Shown here: positions 57,636-64,000 of the stretch, piece after piece
How the letters are laid out: each line of letters starts with the position of its first letter
How positions within the stretch are numbered: the stretch's first letter is position 1
Made by a program: the position numbers and the translations under genes
Notes under the pieces: generated by a model
The model's database searches: none
Told to the model about the DNA's origin: nothing
What the model saw: only the letters and a program-made list of their open reading frames with translations
From: Vibrio jasicida CAIM 1864 = LMG 25398
Lineage (GTDB): Bacteria; Pseudomonadota; Gammaproteobacteria; Enterobacterales; Vibrionaceae
Reading direction: 5' to 3'
Length of the DNA stretch: 64,000 nt
Assembly (NCBI RefSeq): GCF_000400365.1
Contig: NZ_BAOG01000053.1
Coordinates: forward strand, 1 to 64,000

Positions 57636-57663
57636 TGTTTTCTTATTGAACATGCATATAATA
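57636..57663 (+). promoter_or_regulatory. Promoter of fbpABC
   Basis: Perfect -10 TATAAT (57658-57663) with a weak -35 TTGTTT (57636-57641) at 16 bases. The predicted start falls at the edge of the Fur box. Confidence 0.6.
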
Positions 57664-57670
57664 ACGCAAC

Positions 57671-57685
57671 TGATAAACGTTATCA
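57671..57685 (+). promoter_or_regulatory. Fur box of fbpABC
   Basis: TGATAAACGTTATCA: palindrome matching the 7-1-7 Fur motif TGATAATnATTATCA at 12 of 14 positions, just after the TATAAT box. It would repress the iron importer when iron is plentiful. Confidence 0.75.
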
Positions 57686-57708
57686 TTAGCATGGTAAAGG
57701 ATTAAACA

Positions 57709-58722
57709 ATGAAAAAACTGCTAACTCTTTCAGCGATTACTTGCGCTACTCTGGCTCCAACGGCAATGGCTGCTGAAGAAGTGAACGTGTACTCTTACCG
57801 TCAACCTTTCCTAGTTGAACCTATGTTCAACGAGTTCACTAAAGAAACTGGCATTAAAGTAAACGTGAAGTTTGCGAAAAAAGGTCTAGCAGAGAAGTTG
57901 GCTCAAGAAGGCGAATACAGCCCAGCTGACGTAATCCTTACTACAGATATCAGCCGTCTAGCTGAACTGACAAACAAAGGTCTGGTTCAAAAGGTAGACA
58001 GCAAAATCATCGAAGAAAACGTACCAGCACAGTACCAAGACAAAGAAAACGAGTGGTTTGCTCTGACTCTACGTACTCGTAACGTTTACTCTTCACGTGA
58101 CCGTGTTGGCAAACTAGGTGACGACTTCAACTACGCTGACCTAGCAAAGCCTGAGTTCAAAGGCAAAATCTGTACTCGTAGCGGTAAGCACCCTTACAAC
58201 GTATCTCTAGTATCTTCTATGATCGCTCACCACGGTGAAGCTGAGACTAAAGAGTGGCTAGAAGGCGTAAAAGCGAACCTAGCTCGTAAGCCTCAAGGTA
58301 ACGACCGTGCTCAAGTTAAAGCAATCAAAGAAGGTCTATGTGACGTTTCTCTAGGTAACAGCTACTACCTAGGTAAGATGGTTAACGACAAAGAGCAAAA
58401 AGCTTGGGCAGACGCGGTATACATCAACTTCCCTAACCAAGAGACAACAGGTACGCACGTGAACATCTCTGGTATGGCGATGGCGAAGTTCTCTCCAAAC
58501 AAAGACAACGCTGTGAAGCTTATGGAGTTCCTAACGGGTGACAAAGCGCAGCAAATGTACGCAGAAGTAAACTACGAGTACCCAGTGAAGGAAGGTGTTA
58601 AGCGTTCTGAGCTTGTGGAATCTTGGGGTGACTACAAAGCAGATACGATTTCTCTAGATGATATTGCTTCTCACCATGAAGCAGCAATCAAGCTACTAGA
58701 TGAAGTGAAATTTGACCTTTAA
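57709..58722 (+). CDS. fbpA: Ferric iron ABC transporter, periplasmic binding protein
   Basis: 337 residues. Signal peptide MKKLLTLSAITCATLAPTAMA, cut before AEEVNVYS. It belongs to the FbpA/FutA ferric-binding family; the adjacent tyrosines of GNSYYLGKM are the usual iron ligands. Delivers Fe3+ to FbpB. Ribosome site AAAGGATTAAACA. Lies behind a Fur box and a perfect -10. Confidence 0.93.
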   Translation: MKKLLTLSAITCATLAPTAMAAEEVNVYSYRQPFLVEPMFNEFTKETGIKVNVKFAKKGLAEKLAQEGEYSPADVILTTDISRLAELTNKGLVQKVDSKIIEENVPAQYQDKENEWFALTLRTRNVYSSRDRVGKLGDDFNYADLAKPEFKGKICTRSGKHPYNVSLVSSMIAHHGEAETKEWLEGVKANLARKPQGNDRAQVKAIKEGLCDVSLGNSYYLGKMVNDKEQKAWADAVYINFPNQETTGTHVNISGMAMAKFSPNKDNAVKLMEFLTGDKAQQMYAEVNYEYPVKEGVKRSELVESWGDYKADTISLDDIASHHEAAIKLLDEVKFDL

Positions 58723-58729
58723 TTCCATG

Positions 58730-58757
58730 TGGGGGTATAACTGTACCCCCATTTAAT
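58730..58757 (+). terminator. Intra-operon hairpin between fbpA and fbpB
   Basis: Stem TGGGGGTA (58730-58737), loop TAACTG, TACCCCCA (58744-58751), followed by TTTAATT. It is weakly T-rich and likely allows partial readthrough, giving more FbpA than FbpB and FbpC. Confidence 0.65.
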
Positions 58758-58821
58758 TAAAGGATATGAGATGTATTTGCAGCTGCATTTGTATTTCATA
58801 CAGCCTTGCAGTATTTAGGCA

Positions 58822-60447
58822 ATGAAGAATAAATATTCTCTATGGAAAACCAGTAGTGGGGCTATCACCTTGTTACTGGTTTTGCCGATCTTAGCGATCT
58901 TCTATACCGCCATTGGCGAAACGGATGACCTGTTCACACACTTGATGTCGACGGTCATGCCTACCTACATCTATAACACCGTAGTTTTGACTGCTGGTGT
59001 GATGCTCCTTTCTTTGATTCTCGGTATTCCAAGTGCTTGGTTTATGGCGATGTGTAAGCTACCAACCGAGAAATGGTTACAGTGGGCCTTAGTTCTACCA
59101 CTTGCGATGCCGGGTTATATCATTGGTTACATTTTTACGGACTGGTTCGATTTTGCTGGGCCAATTCAAATCTTCTTACGTGATATAACGGGATGGGGCC
59201 CAGGTGAGTATTGGTTCCCTGATATTCGGACCTTAGGTGGTGCGACCTTCGTTCTTTCTCTTGTTCTTTACCCATACGTTTACTTGCTTTGTCGTGCTGC
59301 ATTTATGGAGCAGAACGTTTCCCTACTGCAGAGTGCTCGCTTGTTAAAATGCTCCCCTTGGGAAAGCTTTTGGCGTATCTCTTTACCGCTTGTAAGACCC
59401 TCTATCGCTGTTGGTTTGTCTCTGGTCGCGATGGAAACCATCGGTGACTTCGGAACCGTCAGCTATTTTGCAGTGAACACGCTTACTACGGCGGTTTACG
59501 ATACTTGGCTTGGGTATTCGAACCTCAATGCAGCGGCGAAAATCTCAGCAATGATGTTGATGATTGTAGTGTTGTTATTGAGTGCAGAGCGCTACAGCCG
59601 TCGTAAGCAGAAGCTGTTCCAAAGTCAGTTTAATAGCCATGAAGACTTTCGTTATGAGCTACGAGGTTGGCGAAAGTGGGGCGCATTAATTTGGTGTTGG
59701 GGCTTGGTGGCAATCGCGTTTATCTTCCCATTGCTACAGTTACTTGATTACGCCATCACTTACTTTGCACAAAGTTGGACGCCGGAGTTTCGTGAATACG
59801 CATGGAACAGTTTGGTGGTGTCAGTCGTGGCTGCAATCATTGGTGTTGCGATTGCGTTGACTGTGAACTTCAGTCAACGCGTAAATGGCGGCCGCTCTAG
59901 CTTGGCGTTTATGCGTTTGTCTTCGTTGGGCTATGCCGTCCCCGGTACGGTACTGGCTATCGGTGTGATGGTTGCTGTGTTGTTTATGGATCACCGTGTT
60001 AACGATATTGCGAAAGCGATGGAATGGGGTAGACCTGGGCTTATTTTCTCTGGTTCTATGTTTGCGCTGATTTTCGCGATGGTTGTACGTTTCTCGGCTG
60101 TTGCAATTGGCAGTGTGGAAAGTAACTTAAATAAGATCTCTCCATCGTTGGATATGGCTTCCCGTACCATGGGCTGTACGCCAAATACCATGCTTTGGCG
60201 AGTGCATTTCCCGTTGGTTAAACGTGGTGCCCTAATTGCTGGTTTGTTGGTGTTTATTGAGTCAATGAAAGAGCTCAATGCTGCATTACTATTGCGACCA
60301 TTTAACTTTGAAACCTTAGCGACGTATGTATACAACTTCGCTTCGGATGAGCATTTAGAACTTGCTGCTCTGCCAGCAGTACTACTGGTCCTTGTTGGGT
60401 TAATCCCGCTTGTAGTTGTTAACCGTTCACTGGAGCAAAGTCACTGA
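58822..60447 (+). CDS. fbpB: Ferric iron ABC transporter permease
   Basis: 541 residues, two homologous halves of six spans each, as in FbpB/SfuB. Each half carries an ABC permease EAA-loop: SARLLKCSPWESFW and ASRTMGCTPNTMLW. Forms the inner-membrane channel with FbpC. Start ATG with TTAGGCA nearby. The fbpC gene starts at its stop codon (TGATG). Confidence 0.94.
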   Translation: MKNKYSLWKTSSGAITLLLVLPILAIFYTAIGETDDLFTHLMSTVMPTYIYNTVVLTAGVMLLSLILGIPSAWFMAMCKLPTEKWLQWALVLPLAMPGYIIGYIFTDWFDFAGPIQIFLRDITGWGPGEYWFPDIRTLGGATFVLSLVLYPYVYLLCRAAFMEQNVSLLQSARLLKCSPWESFWRISLPLVRPSIAVGLSLVAMETIGDFGTVSYFAVNTLTTAVYDTWLGYSNLNAAAKISAMMLMIVVLLLSAERYSRRKQKLFQSQFNSHEDFRYELRGWRKWGALIWCWGLVAIAFIFPLLQLLDYAITYFAQSWTPEFREYAWNSLVVSVVAAIIGVAIALTVNFSQRVNGGRSSLAFMRLSSLGYAVPGTVLAIGVMVAVLFMDHRVNDIAKAMEWGRPGLIFSGSMFALIFAMVVRFSAVAIGSVESNLNKISPSLDMASRTMGCTPNTMLWRVHFPLVKRGALIAGLLVFIESMKELNAALLLRPFNFETLATYVYNFASDEHLELAALPAVLLVLVGLIPLVVVNRSLEQSH

Positions 60448-61478
60448 TGAGCTGCGCATTATCCATTAAAAACCTAACTTGTCAGTATGACGACCAGACT
60501 GTCCTTGAATCACTTTCTCTCGAAGTTGAGCAAGGTGAGATTGTCTGCCTACTTGGCGCGAGTGGCTGCGGTAAGACAACGCTTTTGAAAGCGATTGCTG
60601 GCCTGCTTCCTTTGAGTTCAGGTCAAATGAGTTTGAACTGTCTTACGATTGATGACGGTAAAAACTGGCTACCACCAGAGCAGCGTAATATCGGTATGAT
60701 CTTCCAAGATTACGCTTTGTTCCCGCACCTGACAGTCGCTGAGAACATTGCTTTTGGTTTGAAGAACGAATCGGCGCAGCAAAAGCTGATGAAAGTCGAA
60801 GAGATGCTCAGCTTGATTCACCTTAAAGGTTACGGTGACCGTTATCCTCACCAACTTTCTGGCGGCCAACAGCAACGTGTGGCGATTGCTCGTTCATTGG
60901 CTTACAAACCAGACCTTCTGTTGTTGGATGAACCGTTTTCCAATATTGATACCCAAGTTCGTCATGAACTGATCCGTGAGATCCGTAAAATCTTCAAAGA
61001 ACAGGGGGTTACCGCGATTTTTGTCACCCATAGCCGTGAAGAAGCTTTTGCTTTTGCCGATAAGATGGCAGTGATGAACCATGGTGTGATTGAGCAGTAC
61101 GGCACGGCATCTGAACTTTACTACCAGCCTTCGAGCAAATTTGTTGCGGACTTCTTAGGTGGTGGTAGCTACCTTGTTGCGAAGAGAATTTCCGACAATG
61201 AATATCAAACCCACCTAGGTGTGGTGGAAGCCAATGCTCAGCAGGAAATCCAAGTAGATGATGAGTGTGCATTACTGCTTCGTCCTCAACATGTTCAAAT
61301 TACTGCGGATGAAGAGAGTGCAATCAAAGTACTTGAACAGCACTTTATGGGGGATCACTGTCGCTACGTGATAGATGTCAATGGTGACCGACTGTTGGCT
61401 ACTTCAGCTCAGGCGTTGAATGTCGGGGATAGTGTGATAGTAAAAGTTGAAACCCAAGGTGTATTAGCTTTCGCGTAA
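60447..61478 (+). CDS. fbpC: Ferric iron ABC transporter ATP-binding protein
   Basis: 343 residues. Walker A GASGCGKTT, Q-loop FQDYALFP, signature LSGGQQQR, Walker B LLLLDEPFSNID, and FVTHSREEAF; the C-terminal TOBE-like domain runs from about residue 240. Powers iron import with FbpAB. One-base stop/start overlap with fbpB. Confidence 0.94.
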   Translation: MSCALSIKNLTCQYDDQTVLESLSLEVEQGEIVCLLGASGCGKTTLLKAIAGLLPLSSGQMSLNCLTIDDGKNWLPPEQRNIGMIFQDYALFPHLTVAENIAFGLKNESAQQKLMKVEEMLSLIHLKGYGDRYPHQLSGGQQQRVAIARSLAYKPDLLLLDEPFSNIDTQVRHELIREIRKIFKEQGVTAIFVTHSREEAFAFADKMAVMNHGVIEQYGTASELYYQPSSKFVADFLGGGSYLVAKRISDNEYQTHLGVVEANAQQEIQVDDECALLLRPQHVQITADEESAIKVLEQHFMGDHCRYVIDVNGDRLLATSAQALNVGDSVIVKVETQGVLAFA

Positions 61479-61493
61479 TGTTTACATCTATAA

Positions 61494-61522
61494 AATAAAA
61501 AGGCCCGGCGCTGATGCCGGGC
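61494..61522 (-). terminator. Terminator of the hexose-phosphate mutase gene
   Basis: On the minus strand, GCCCGGC-ATCAGC-GCCGGGC is followed by CTTTTTATTTT. On the + strand no T-run follows, so it belongs to the minus-strand operon even though it also sits just past fbpC. Confidence 0.88.
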
Positions 61523-61571
61523 AAGTGTTCTTCACCTATAGGATTGTGCTCAAAGCGAGCACAAGGTTCAG

Positions 61572-62984
61572 TTATAAAGACAAGAAGTCCTTAAACTGTT
61601 GAAGAACACGTTCTGCAGTGTCCTTATCTTGCATTTCTGCAAAAATTCGTAGTAGTGGCTCAGTACCTGAGAAGCGAGCAATAATCCAACCGCCGTTCTT
61701 GAAGTACACTTTCGCACCGTCTTCGTAGCTGACTTTCTCGATCTCAAATTCAAACTCAGGCAACTGCTTCTCAACATAAATCTTGTTGAATAGCACTTCT
61801 TTTTGCGCAGGTTTGAACTTGCAATCGCCTTCTGCCATGTAGGCATATCCGTATTTGCCGTAGATTTCATCCAGTAACTCAGACAGTTTCTTACCAGTGA
61901 CTGAAATCATTTCTACTAATAGGCTTGATGCAAATACACCATCTTTGCCTTTAATATGGCCACGAATAGTTAAGCCGCCAGAGCTTTCACCGCCAATTAG
62001 TGAGTCGTCAGCTTCCATTTGAGAGCTGATGTGCTTAAAGCCTACAGGTACTTCAAAGCACTTCTCACCGTGGTCTTCCGCAACTTTGTCTAACAAGTGT
62101 GTTGTTGCGATATTACGCACTACTGAACCGGTCCAACCTTTGTATTCGAGCAAGTAGTAGTAAAGCAGTAGTAGCACTTCATTCGGGTGAATAAAGTTGC
62201 CTTTCTCGTCGATAATACCAAGACGGTCCGCATCACCATCGGTACCAATACCGATGTCATAGCCTTCTTGCTCGACAAGGTGCATCAAGCGGTAAAGGGT
62301 TGCTGCACTTGGTGATGGCATTAAGCCGCCAAAGTCAGGGTTCTTACCGTCGTTGATTACGTCTACTTCACAGCGGCCATTAATCAATACGGTTTGCAGC
62401 GCATTTTTAGCAACACCAAACATCGGGTCGACCAAAACGCGAAGGTTCGCTTTTTTGATGGCTTCAATGTCGATAAAGTCGATGATCGAATCGACGAACT
62501 CGTTCATCGGGTTAATAATATCAATCAGTTTGTCTTGTACTGCCTGATCAAAATCGACGCTTTTCACATCTTGTGCTGTAAGCGTTGCGATTTGAGACTC
62601 AATTTTTTCTGTGATGATTTCATCGGCATCACGCCCACCTTCGATGAAGACTTTGATGCCGTTATAATCCGCAGGGTTGTGTGAGGCTGTAATACACGCA
62701 GAGTATGCACAGCCCATCTCTTTTGCTTTAAACATCACGATAGGCGTCGGCACGAACTTATCGATAAAGCTAACTACGATGCCATTTGCCGCCAAAACTT
62801 CAGCAAACCAGCGACCAGCTTTATCAGAAAGAAAACGGCGGTCATAACCGATAATAAAGCCGCGATCAGCAACGGACTCAGCGTTGGTAATGTTTGCGAC
62901 TGCTTGAGCAACCAAACGTACATTATCTTTAGTGAACTCCTCACCGATAAATGCACGCCAGCCGCCTGTACCAAATTTGATCAT
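61572..62984 (-). CDS. Phosphoglucomutase/phosphomannomutase family protein
   Basis: 470 residues of the alpha-D-phosphohexomutase family. The phosphoserine loop TASHNPADYNG, metal loop GTDGDADRLGI, sugar loop GGESSGG and phosphate-binding RFSGTEPLLRIF are all seen. It starts MIKFGTGGWRAFIG. In Vibrio chitin loci the mutase beside chitobiose phosphorylase is expected to interconvert the GlcNAc-1-phosphate that the phosphorylase releases. Substrate is inferred from this neighbourhood only. RBS GAGGATCG before the ATG. Confidence 0.9.
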   Translation of the reverse strand: MIKFGTGGWRAFIGEEFTKDNVRLVAQAVANITNAESVADRGFIIGYDRRFLSDKAGRWFAEVLAANGIVVSFIDKFVPTPIVMFKAKEMGCAYSACITASHNPADYNGIKVFIEGGRDADEIITEKIESQIATLTAQDVKSVDFDQAVQDKLIDIINPMNEFVDSIIDFIDIEAIKKANLRVLVDPMFGVAKNALQTVLINGRCEVDVINDGKNPDFGGLMPSPSAATLYRLMHLVEQEGYDIGIGTDGDADRLGIIDEKGNFIHPNEVLLLLYYYLLEYKGWTGSVVRNIATTHLLDKVAEDHGEKCFEVPVGFKHISSQMEADDSLIGGESSGGLTIRGHIKGKDGVFASSLLVEMISVTGKKLSELLDEIYGKYGYAYMAEGDCKFKPAQKEVLFNKIYVEKQLPEFEFEIEKVSYEDGAKVYFKNGGWIIARFSGTEPLLRIFAEMQDKDTAERVLQQFKDFLSL

Positions 62985-62995
62985 GATTCGATCCT

Positions 62996-63102
62996 CGATA
63001 AGAGCGGCGTCCCACCGCTTCTTAAATCTTTGCTAGCGAACCGATGCACTTATCGAATTCAAGTGCATCGGATAAATCAAAAGGGGAGAAGCTCTCCCCC
63101 AA
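62996..63102 (-). repeat. Three hairpins between the phosphorylase and mutase genes
   Basis: In the 126-base gap: GGGGAGA/TCTCCCC (63083-63099), followed on the minus strand by TTTT; a perfect 11-bp stem CCGATGCACTT / AAGTGCATCGG (63041-63071) with a 9-base loop; and AGCGG/CCGCT (63003-63019). Together they could attenuate, protect the upstream mRNA end, or be processing sites. Confidence 0.6.
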
Positions 63103-63110
63103 AGAGATGA

Positions 63111-64000
63111 TTAACCTAGAGTAACGATAACTTCGTTTACTGAACCTTCCGCTTGAACTGGTACAGAGGCACCATTTACTGCTTCACCGTTCACAGTAAT
63201 CGACTTAACGCCTTTGCTTACTGAGTCTGGGTTAACGACTTTGATGTTGTACGTTGCACCTAGCCATTGGCGAGTCACTTCGAAACCTGGCCAGTTCGTT
63301 GGGATACATGGATCGATAGTCAGACCATCAAAGCCTGTTCGCACACCAAGGATAAAGTTGGTAACTGCGAAGTATGCCCAGCCAGATGTACCTGTTAACC
63401 ATGGGTGGTTTGCACGACCGTGGTCTTGGTGGTCACGACCCATGATGAACTGCACGTATGAGTAAGGTTCTGCAATACGTTTTTCGATGATGTCGTTTTG
63501 GTTGTATGGGTTAAGTGCATCGTAGAATTTCATTGCACGATCACCACGACCCAGTTTCGCTTCAGCTACCCAAGCCCATGGGTTTGGATGCGAGAAGATT
63601 GCACCGTTCTCTTTTACGCCTTGGTAAACACGAGTCACGAAACCGATGTCATCGTTCGGCGTTGCAAATGATGGTGAGTTTAGATGCAGGCCGTACTCAG
63701 AGAACAGGTTCTCATCGACTGCGTCCATCGCTTTTTCACCGCGCTCTTGAGAAACCGCACCAGAAAGTACAGCAAGCGTGTTTGACTCGAGGTGCACTCG
63801 GCCTTCCGCTTGTTGCGCTGTACCGATCTTGTCACCATTCTTCGTCAGACCACGGATGTACCAACCGCCTTCGTCGTCCCAAAGATGTGTTTCACACGCT
63901 TCACGTACGTTTGCCGCCATTTCCGTGTATTTCTCAACATCCGTTTCTTTGCCTAGGTATTTCGCTAGGTCGATAAACTCTTGCAATGCCCAGAAGTGAA
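63111..64000 (-). CDS. chbP: N,N'-diacetylchitobiose phosphorylase, 5'-truncated by window edge
   Basis: At least 296 residues of the C-terminal part of a GH94 phosphorylase; the frame (HFWALQEFIDLAKYLG...) stays open to the window end, so the gene starts outside. Segments WDDEGGWYIRGLTKNGDKIG, NPYNQNDIIEKRIAEPYSYV and HPWLTGTSGWAYF are typical of cellobiose/chitobiose phosphorylases. It would split GlcNAc2 with phosphate, as in the chitin locus of V. cholerae. Chitobiose over cellobiose is inferred from the Vibrio context. Confidence 0.88.
   Translation of the reverse strand, partial: HFWALQEFIDLAKYLGKETDVEKYTEMAANVREACETHLWDDEGGWYIRGLTKNGDKIGTAQQAEGRVHLESNTLAVLSGAVSQERGEKAMDAVDENLFSEYGLHLNSPSFATPNDDIGFVTRVYQGVKENGAIFSHPNPWAWVAEAKLGRGDRAMKFYDALNPYNQNDIIEKRIAEPYSYVQFIMGRDHQDHGRANHPWLTGTSGWAYFAVTNFILGVRTGFDGLTIDPCIPTNWPGFEVTRQWLGATYNIKVVNPDSVSKGVKSITVNGEAVNGASVPVQAEGSVNEVIVTLG

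Overview
The window is a piece of a Vibrio chromosome. The Harveyi clade (V. parahaemolyticus, V. alginolyticus, V. harveyi and relatives) fits best. The evidence is a TetR-type LuxR/OpaR/SmcR quorum-sensing regulator between lpd and hpt, luxS, the competence-pilus operon pilABCD, a chitobiose-phosphorylase locus next to fbpABC, and ancestral gene order shared with Enterobacteria (yfjD-ypjD-ffh-rpsP-rimM-trmD-rplS; panC-panB-folK-pcnB-gluQ-dksA-sfsA-hrpB-mrcB). Every long stretch is ordinary chromosomal backbone. I see no prophage, insertion sequence, integron, CRISPR array, tRNA or rRNA. The interesting signals are in the intergenic DNA.

Layout: 1-2402 is the end of the Na+-pumping oxaloacetate decarboxylase operon (oadA partial, oadB). 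2549-9773 is a mixed + strand block: a zinc-type oxidoreductase, a YqaA membrane protein, an M16 metalloprotease lipoprotein, gshA, a lytic transglycosylase lipoprotein and luxS. 9867-15889 holds yfjD and ypjD (minus strand) beside ffh and the rpsP-rimM-trmD-rplS operon, the machinery of protein targeting and ribosome maturation. 16215-22142 (minus) is pilA-pilB-pilC-pilD-coaE-zapD-yacG, followed by divergent nadC and ampD. 24342-31446 is pdhR-aceE-aceF-lpdA, the pyruvate dehydrogenase operon, with two perfect PdhR operators upstream. luxR (minus), hpt, can and a SulP anion transporter follow, then yadG-yadH and lpxL.

38986-44921 (minus) runs sfsA-dksA-gluQ-pcnB-folK-panB-panC (pantothenate, folate, RNA polyadenylation and stringent control). 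44989-55775 (+) is hrpB, mrcB (PBP1B), a patatin/beta-barrel outer-membrane protein, acnB and yacL. 55964-57557 is glnK-amtB with a sigma-54 promoter and an NtrC site. 57709-61478 is fbpABC, a Fur-type ferric iron importer. The last block (minus) is a hexose-phosphate mutase and the 3' part of a chitobiose phosphorylase, both for chitin-sugar use.

Main intergenic observations: (i) a 7-codon leader ORF with a perfect Shine-Dalgarno that overlaps the GTG start of acnB out of frame; (ii) a yacL terminator hairpin whose stem is also a near-consensus NtrC enhancer for glnK-amtB; (iii) paired perfect PdhR boxes; (iv) three copies of a dispersed repeat, each placed directly behind a terminator of a highly expressed operon, one carrying a 7-bp x 7 tandem array; (v) a 20-bp palindrome just upstream of luxS; (vi) long hairpins between aceF and lpdA and between the chitobiose phosphorylase and the mutase; (vii) a structured luxR leader. 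Several genes use TTG or GTG starts (gshA, the transglycosylase, hrpB, pilB, the SulP gene, acnB).
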